Shown here piece after piece: positions 23,320 to 30,800 of a stretch of 64,000 nucleotides of DNA (positions are counted from its first letter, which is position 1; every line of letters begins with the position of its first letter). The notes below the pieces were generated by a model. The model had not been told where the DNA came from. It did not search any database and worked only from the letters and a program-made list of their open reading frames with translations. The position numbers and the translations under genes are program-made. Source of the stretch: Brevipalpus yothersi (Eukaryota > Arthropoda > Arachnida > Trombidiformes > Tenuipalpidae). The DNA lies in NCBI GenBank assembly GCA_003956705.1, contig QZCP01000047.1:83743-147742 (forward strand), in the 5' to 3' direction.

Positions 23320-26300
23320 TCATGGCTTGTTCTTGTCTTTCGTAGACTTCTTTGCCTTGGTCTTACCACTCACGAGAGTGGGACATGTACGATGTCGTAC
23401 TGCTGGATTGAGGATGGAAGTTCCAGGAACTGAGCTGGTGGTCACACCGAGTGACTGTTGCAAATGTGGTGATAAACCACGAGTCGATTGACGTCGTGCA
23501 GGCTTGGTGATTTTCGAACTCGATGAGCCAGCTTTGGATTTTGCTTTCTGCGGTGTTTGAGAGGATTGAGAAGTAGAGCTTTGAGAGCTGAGAGTTGAGG
23601 ACTCTAGTTGACCAGGCAAGTCTTGGGAAGAGAGATCCAGGGCAGCTGCTGGTTGATGCGGATCATTAGCTTGAGGTGATTCAGTGGTCTCGGGTGGAAT
23701 AATTGGTTGCCCTGCGGGAGGTGAGAGAGGAGAAAATCCAGGGCTCTCATCCATGGCTTGATCCGTGGTGTGAGAGCTTTGTGATGGGCTTTTCCGAGCG
23801 ATTGCTGGCTGGGAAAAGGTGAAAACCATAGATTCTGGCACCTCTTGGATTCCATGTTCTGCCATGGAATTAATTTGGGCATCGATCTCGGGATCTCGAG
23901 ATGGAACAACTGCTTCATCGAAAAGAGAGGAAGCAGCAGAAAAGGCGAGTTCTTCTGAGGCACTATTCAAGTGTTCGTCTATTAATTGAGCATTCTGTTC
24001 GTCAGTAAGCTCCAGGGTTCCAGAAGGGAAAATGAGCAGAACTTCCTCTGGAAGAACTGATGATGCGGATGATGGAGGAGGAGCAGGAGGATGCTGAAGA
24101 GGAATCACAACCTGTTCGTTAGGTTGAAGGCTCGGTGCCACAGATTCTTCTACTGGATTATTGTTATCAGCAGGATTTTGAGCATTGTTTTGAGCATTAT
24201 GCGCACCGAGCGCATCATCCCAGTCGATGGGAGAAAGTTCACGATCGTCGTGAAATCGATCTAGATTTTCAATATCTTCTCGTCGAACTTCCCTACCTAC
24301 TCGTAGAGGAGGTTCGAGATCAGGATCACTTGATGGAGATGGATGGTGAGTTTTCCATTCATCAGGATTAGCATACCCACGACCGTGATTCCATTGTGGT
24401 GGACAGTCGGAGGGACAATATTGCTCATACGTAATGAGAGTAGCTGGCCATGGGCGACGGTTTTGAGCGTACAAAGCTAGGCGCCTTGCAACCCATGTAT
24501 TCCCCATCCATTGGTACTGGGGTTCTTCGATGAGAGGTCGAGAGAGAAAAAAGAATTTGATGGCCAATTTGGCAGTGTAAGACGGAGGATGATGATCGAA
24601 AGCGTAATCAATTCTCTCGTTGAGAAGAAGATGCACGATGCATCGGAAACTGATGGGTTGGAGTGATGTGTAGGGTGAATAAAATCGGCAAAGATCTACG
24701 AGCTTTGGCCGTATGACAGACATTTGATCAGGTGAATATCCTAAAGTGAGCAAATGGGCTTCAGGTGTGGTGCCGACGACGAGTCGAGCAGTGGCAATGT
24801 ATTCGGTGACTTGTTTAATGGCAGTTGCTGGATTCTGTCCAGTCCGGATTTGTCTCCACGACAATCCATGAGAAGTGGTATGAAAGTTCATGATGCACTC
24901 TTTAGGGTGCTTAATAAAAGTTTCAAATACTACAGTGCCATCGTTCCGTACGATGGAAACCCATACACTACGAAGAGATGCTTCTTCTTCGCCTGGGTAT
25001 CGGGTGAGAACGGAGGCTGAGTATAATGCGATAACAGCATCTACAGGATAGCTGTGATCTTGATTGGATGCAATAATTTTGTCCATCCATTCTGGAAGCA
25101 GTGGAGGTTCAGCTGATGGTCTCCAGCGCCAAACATCAGCTCTGTTTCTGACAGTATGGGTGTTGAGGACAAACTGTGGAGCATTCGATTTGAACTTGAA
25201 ATCGATGTTTAATTGATCAAAATATTGGCGCATAAATTCCAACTGTGTTGGAGTCAATCTACCTCGAACATCTTCTCGAATATGATGACGAGGGGCAAGA
25301 ATCATCTTTCGACGCTGATTCTTGTCTTGCGGTGCAATACTGGCGGAATCAGACGAGTAAGATGATGATGTGGATGCTGCTGATGATGATGATGGAATAT
25401 GTACAGTAGGCTGAGTAGGCCATCGCTGCATTCCCTTACGAATCTCGGTGATCGTAGGAGGGGGCATCATGTGGCGTATATCAGGATAGCCACCATGGAG
25501 GTATTCATCGACAGCTTCGCCGAATGCTCTTTCGAATTCTGGAGTATTCTTCGATGTAGAAGCTCCCGTTGGAAAATGAGGTTTAGGTGGTCCATCATAA
25601 GGCTTTGGACCAAAAGGAGGTGCACACGATGTGCTAGTCCTCGGTGGACTTTCTCTCGCAGCGATTTTTGGTGCTGTATGGCGAGGGCTAGAAGTTGAAG
25701 ATCGTTCATCAGCTTCGAACGGATTGTACCGATTGAGAACTTCGGCAAATTGACGTCTACGCTCTTCGTGAGCAGCATTACTGGCTTGTTCATCAGACGA
25801 ACTGATGGGCAAGAATCCGGGATCTGATGGAGTTACCGATGATGGTCTGTTCCAGCCCGATGCAACGTTATGCGATCGGTTACAATTGTCTCCGGATGCA
25901 GATTCTTGGATGCTGACAATTTCTGGTGATGCTCTTTCGGAAACAGTCTGAGAGAGTAGCACTGGTACTGGTACCGGTGATGGTGAACTGGCAGTAATTG
26001 CTGGAACATTACGGTGATGAGGTGAGGATTCAACTTGCATAGGTCTCGGTGACCTCGGTACTGTCTTTCGTGGACAGTTTTCCTTTGCTTGAGCAAGCGT
26101 TTTGTTCAAGCTGAGGCAATCATTGGTGGTGATTAACAGATCATAATCGGGGTAGTCGAAGCATTCACCTTGATTACAGGTGGCAACATGACTTTCGTAG
26201 TCATCATAGAGCAAGTTGGCATTGCAATTAGATCGTGGACAAATGAAGTATGTGCATCGATATGCATCAGAAATGTCAATTGGTAGTGGTCCTTCTTCAC

Positions 26301-27585
26301 CATACCGATTACTTGGAAGGCATTCCAAGCACACAAAACTACCATCTCCACGGAGGAGAGAAGCAAGAGGAAGAGCGGCTTTGAACTCTTTTAAAATTGC
26401 GTAACAAGCAGCACAATAAAGTGATGAACAGTTACGGCAACTGATGATTCCACGAACAAAGTGGATGCAAAGTTTGCATAGAAATCGATCGTCATCGATG
26501 ATTGCTGATGTTACATGTTCCTCGCGGAATCCATGTACATTTACTTTCGACAGAAGTCGAAGCAACGGTTGCCTGTACTTCATCCGAATTAGCAGTTTGA
26601 TTATGGATGAATAGTCCATTGTAGGCACTGGTTGAGCTTCGCGCTCAGATGACGATGACATATCAATGATGGTCACGGAGACCGGTGAATATCTAGTCAG
26701 TAAATGTTTATACAATTGATCCTGAAGATCAAAAATTGATGAAGATGAACTGCACGGAGCAGTGATGAAAGTAAAGAGGAAACGGAAGTTGAGAAGTGGT
26801 TCCGGAGCAACGGATGCTTTGAGACCGGAAGATGATGCAATATACGTACTGTGGTTACGTAAAGTAAATGGAATAATACTGCACGTAGCAGTCAAATGAT
26901 AAACACTACGCGTGTTTCTGTTCGATCTCGACAACAGGAAAAGTTTATTCTGAATATGATCTCGGATCGTTTGGAATTTCTTTTCAAACTTACAGATTTG
27001 TGTGGCACAATGTTGCAGCCGATTTTTAATGATGGGAACGATGAAGTAGGTGATCTGATGTGGTGATGATGAACGGAAAAACGTGAAGAATGACTCTTCA
27101 TCGAGAAGAGAATGGAAAGATGAGGATGCAGTGTGATCACGGAGATCACAACTCAAAGTTTTTCGATCAATTGCTTCGCGCAATGATTCACCACAATAAA
27201 CAAGAGTTTTCAAACTTTTTCGATGATTATTTTTGCGAGAATATAATGTGTAATCATCAGGCTCACCATCGCAAAGATGTATATACACACGTACACTTTG
27301 TCGATGGACTCGCTCGCAACTGGTTCTTGAACTGGTGGCATTTTGCCAGTGATGTGAACGGCACACAAAGTGATGATAAAGATGAGGATCATCAAGATGA
27401 TTGTCATATGGATGATCACGGTGATCGGAAAAAGTCACTTTAACTTGATGAGGATGCACAAGGAGATGAAGATGATGATCACACGGAGTGATGAAATGTT
27501 CAAAGTTATTTGCATGAAGCAAAGATGAAGCACAAATGTCTATGCTTTGGCTACGGAAGCCTATGGTCAATTGACACACTAACAC
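23320..27585 (-). CDS. Third ORF of the Gypsy element: RING/TRAF-like zinc fingers plus degenerate ISG20-like exonuclease fold
   Basis: 1421 codons open; the more natural start may be ATG at 26661 (MSSSSEREAQPVPTMDYSS, 1113 aa), as the first 308 residues are low-complexity and His-rich. Counted from 26661: residues about 62-115 hold Cys pairs (LCKLC, CRNC, CAAC, CLEC) like a RING; about 145-165 a TRAF/SIAH-type finger (CPRSNC then HVATC); about 535-705 align with DEDD exonucleases of the ISG20/REXO4 type (VSIVRNDGTVVFETFIKHP, SHGLSWRQI, LVVGTTPEAHLLTLG, LVDLCRFY). The catalytic acids are missing: D-x-E reads LYSAS, HDLKHD reads TTPEAH, HSxxEDA reads HPPSYTA. A Pro/Ser/acidic region and a basic tail follow. 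It occupies the env position, but no signal peptide, transmembrane anchor or furin site is seen, so it is not an envelope protein. Function unknown. Confidence 0.75.
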   Translation of the reverse strand: MLVCQLTIGFRSQSIDICASSLLHANNFEHFITPCDHHLHLLVHPHQVKVTFSDHRDHPYDNHLDDPHLYHHFVCRSHHWQNATSSRTSCERVHRQSVRVYIHLCDGEPDDYTLYSRKNNHRKSLKTLVYCGESLREAIDRKTLSCDLRDHTASSSFHSLLDEESFFTFFRSSSPHQITYFIVPIIKNRLQHCATQICKFEKKFQTIRDHIQNKLFLLSRSNRNTRSVYHLTATCSIIPFTLRNHSTYIASSSGLKASVAPEPLLNFRFLFTFITAPCSSSSSIFDLQDQLYKHLLTRYSPVSVTIIDMSSSSEREAQPVPTMDYSSIIKLLIRMKYRQPLLRLLSKVNVHGFREEHVTSAIIDDDRFLCKLCIHFVRGIISCRNCSSLYCAACYAILKEFKAALPLASLLRGDGSFVCLECLPSNRYGEEGPLPIDISDAYRCTYFICPRSNCNANLLYDDYESHVATCNQGECFDYPDYDLLITTNDCLSLNKTLAQAKENCPRKTVPRSPRPMQVESSPHHRNVPAITASSPSPVPVPVLLSQTVSERASPEIVSIQESASGDNCNRSHNVASGWNRPSSVTPSDPGFLPISSSDEQASNAAHEERRRQFAEVLNRYNPFEADERSSTSSPRHTAPKIAARESPPRTSTSCAPPFGPKPYDGPPKPHFPTGASTSKNTPEFERAFGEAVDEYLHGGYPDIRHMMPPPTITEIRKGMQRWPTQPTVHIPSSSSAASTSSSYSSDSASIAPQDKNQRRKMILAPRHHIREDVRGRLTPTQLEFMRQYFDQLNIDFKFKSNAPQFVLNTHTVRNRADVWRWRPSAEPPLLPEWMDKIIASNQDHSYPVDAVIALYSASVLTRYPGEEEASLRSVWVSIVRNDGTVVFETFIKHPKECIMNFHTTSHGLSWRQIRTGQNPATAIKQVTEYIATARLVVGTTPEAHLLTLGYSPDQMSVIRPKLVDLCRFYSPYTSLQPISFRCIVHLLLNERIDYAFDHHPPSYTAKLAIKFFFLSRPLIEEPQYQWMGNTWVARRLALYAQNRRPWPATLITYEQYCPSDCPPQWNHGRGYANPDEWKTHHPSPSSDPDLEPPLRVGREVRREDIENLDRFHDDRELSPIDWDDALGAHNAQNNAQNPADNNNPVEESVAPSLQPNEQVVIPLQHPPAPPPSSASSVLPEEVLLIFPSGTLELTDEQNAQLIDEHLNSASEELAFSAASSLFDEAVVPSRDPEIDAQINSMAEHGIQEVPESMVFTFSQPAIARKSPSQSSHTTDQAMDESPGFSPLSPPAGQPIIPPETTESPQANDPHQPAAALDLSSQDLPGQLESSTLSSQSSTSQSSQTPQKAKSKAGSSSSKITKPARRQSTRGLSPHLQQSLGVTTSSVPGTSILNPAVRHRTCPTLVSGKTKAKKSTKDKNKP

Positions 27586-27899
27586 ACTGTAATCACACAG
27601 AGTGATTCGAAGGAAAACTTCGAGTGAAGTTGTTGACTCGTGTCAAGAAACTTACTGAGGTGGTTTTCTGGTGGTACTAGAGTTTTAACCAACCTCGAGA
27701 ACGGTAATACAGCGTGTGCTCCGTGAGCAACAGAACGAAGGAGGTGCATCCATATGAAGCCAACAGTAGAGTTGGACGGATAGGGAAATAACGACCTAAG
27801 TACATGGTCATGCAGTGGAAACTTATGGCAGTACACATTATGTGGTAGAAGAGAACTGCATGCGAGCGCTGGAATTTCCCTGCCAATACTTCGATCGGT
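27586..27899 (-). other. Spacer between pol and the third ORF
   Basis: About 310 bases with no ORF continuing from either side. Translation of the third ORF would need a spliced mRNA or an internal start. Confidence 0.5.
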
Positions 27900-30800
27900 T
27901 CAAGTATTCTTCTTTGGCCCGGGGCCAGGAAGAGGGAAAAGGTGGTCGCGAAGACCGCTGAGAGGAAAATGTTTGCTGACTTCGGAAAACTGGCCTCGGT
28001 GGCCTGACCAATGCAAAGAGATTGAAATTATTTTATTACCATGAGGGTAATAAGAATTGAAGTGGCAATGGTGATCACGAAGATCAAATCTACAATCATT
28101 TTGTAGAGAGAAGGAGAGATGAGAGAAAGGCAATAGTTTGGAAGACGTCGAGTCTTGATCTCGGTGATCAGTTTTGAATGATAGCGGAAATGAAAGTGAG
28201 AATTCATCTTCATCATGCTCCAAGGGAGACAAATGATCAGATGAGGGAGAAGATGATCCACGGAGGATCAGAAAGGAGTAGAGAAAAGGTGGTGGTATCC
28301 GAAATTTTCGATCGGATCTCTTTCTCACTCGTGCTGCGATTGGCTCATCATCGTTGCTAACTGAATCGGTTTCAGAAGGCAATGTATCAACTTTGCTAAT
28401 GGAATTTGAACTGGTGATCACTGGTTGCATGTGACCAGGTTCCAGAAAATTCTCTTGCAATCGCGGAGATTGCTGTTGAACACATTCAGAGTTGAAATTC
28501 TTCTCTGAATGCTTAACAAAGGGCTTGCCTTTAGGCTGTTCAGTGCTCCTCTTCGTGAGAGCATTGGATAGATCTTTATCTTTAGAATGAGGGGTAAAAT
28601 GTTCTCGGTGAACATTGGAGACAATGTTGGGCTTAACTTTGGCCTCTTTTCTTTGAGTTTTGGCTACATCGGTTGTAGCTTCTATCTTCTTTTCTTCTTC
28701 ATGCTCTTCTTCCTCCTCGGTGGAGGAAAATAGTTCGCTTTCAAACTGATTGGGAAAAACACTCAGATGCTCTAATTGATCATTTTCTTGACCAATTTCG
28801 AGCTCTCTTTCATTCTCATTTGATTCTGAAAAGGTCTCAGAATCTTCAGAAGATATGGCTTCGTGCCGATCTTGAGGAGAAGTTAGAGTTGAAGAACGGA
28901 TCTTCTTTGTCGTATTGCTCTTTTCATTTCGCTTATTTGCCAAGCTTGGGCGATCTGAAGAGCGGCGAGAATGGTCGCTGCTAGGAAAATGAATAGCAAT
29001 GGCAGCATGCATTGATGGAGTGAGAACTCCTCGGTATCGTTTACATTGAGACACATTCGCGTTGAATGTTCTCTTTCGAGCTATGTCCAGTACACGGAGT
29101 GCTGCACCAAATCGATCTAATACTAAAAATGGTCCTTTAAACACAGGCGATAACTTTTTACCTGAATCGGCAAGATGTTGTCTCATGAAGACAATTTGGC
29201 CCTTTTCAATGGGACTTTTAGTGCTTCTATCAGACTCAATGTATTTGAGTTGATTGCGCAGTAACTTCTCTCTGGCTCGGCGCCGGTTGAGAGTTACATC
29301 ATCTTCTTGCTGAAAGGAAGGAAGTGAGCTATCTGACGGTTTCCGGAACTGTTTTCCGAACATGAGTGATGCTGGAGCGAATCCAGTTGATCGGTTCAAC
29401 GAATTGTTAATCGAGAATACTGCTGGACCTACGAAAGTGTCCCACGCACGGAGCGGGTTACCCTGAACTAGTATTCGGAGTTGTGTACCTAGAGTACTGT
29501 TAGTTCGCTCGACAATTCCCTGGGATTGAGGGTGATAAGGTGTGGGAACACGATGTTTCACTTTCTTCTCGGTGAAGTAATCATTCAGCTCGGCGCTAAT
29601 GAAATTTCTACCCTGATCGGTTTGAATGACCTCAGGATATCCGAATTGCTGAAAAGTTTCATCGAGAAACTTGATGATATTCTTGGCTCTCTGATTGCGA
29701 ATCGGTTTCGCGAGGACAAATCGTGTCAAAGAGTCAACCATCACGACGATGAGTTGATTCTGTTTGTATGATGCTGGTACGGGACCCATAACATCCAATT
29801 CCATGATCTGCATGGGAAATTTTCCAACTGGTTTCATCTGCTTGATGAACGTTGGATGTGTGGAAGTTTTACCTGTGACACACTTGAGGCACGAAGCCGT
29901 CAAGGTCTTAAGATGATTTACCAGATTCGGGTGATCATACTTACGGCTGATGTTGAAGTACGTTTTGTCAAAGCCAAAGTGTCCACCGAGTGGATCACCA
30001 TGCTCTGACTTAAAGATATCATTGAGAGTGCTAGTGTCCACCATCAGACGATGATAGGGACGCTTTCTTGTCGGTTTTCGATAGAGTATACTTTCGATGA
30101 GAACGTACTTTTTCGAGTACTTCTTGTATAAACGGGGTGGAGCTTGCTCACGGGGAGCAGCTATGATAGGCTTATAAACGGGTGAATTGATCTGATTTTT
30201 TGCGAATTGACTAAACGATTCATGTTCGACTGAATCGATGTCAATTTGAGGCTTCTTATCATGCAATTTTCCAGCGTCGAGCTGGTCTTTCACTGAGGGA
30301 TAATTCATGACAATATAGGCTTCGAAAAGCTCGTCTTGACAATTAGAATTCGGCTCTCCTTTTCTATGTGCCCATTCGTTGGGATTCCGGGAGAGACAAT
30401 CAGCAGGATGATATTTTCCTTCTAAATATGTTACAGTGTAACGGAAAGCAGACAGCATAATTGCCCATCGCTCGATGCGACCGTTCTTGAACTTCGTTGA
30501 TGGAAGTTGGCAGAGAGCGTGGTGATCAGTTAGAATTTCGAATTCTATGCCTTCGAGATATTGCCTATTTCTCTCTATGCCTACAATGATGGCGAAACAT
30601 TCTTTTTCACTCACCGTGTAATTGATCTGGTAGGGCTTAAGTTTTTGTCCGAAAAAATTTACTGGTTTCCAGCCATCATGCTCTTCATGATGCTGGAGAA
30701 GAATTCCACCGACAGCAGTATGACATGCATCGACTGCTAGTCGAGTTTTACGAGAAGGGCTAAAATGATATAACATGCAATTGTTGGCTAGTGCTTTCTT

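Noticed and set aside
23320..27585. Third ORF as a retroviral envelope gene
   Set aside because: No signal peptide, transmembrane anchor, cleavage site or fusion-peptide-like stretch; the Cys pattern is zinc-finger-like.
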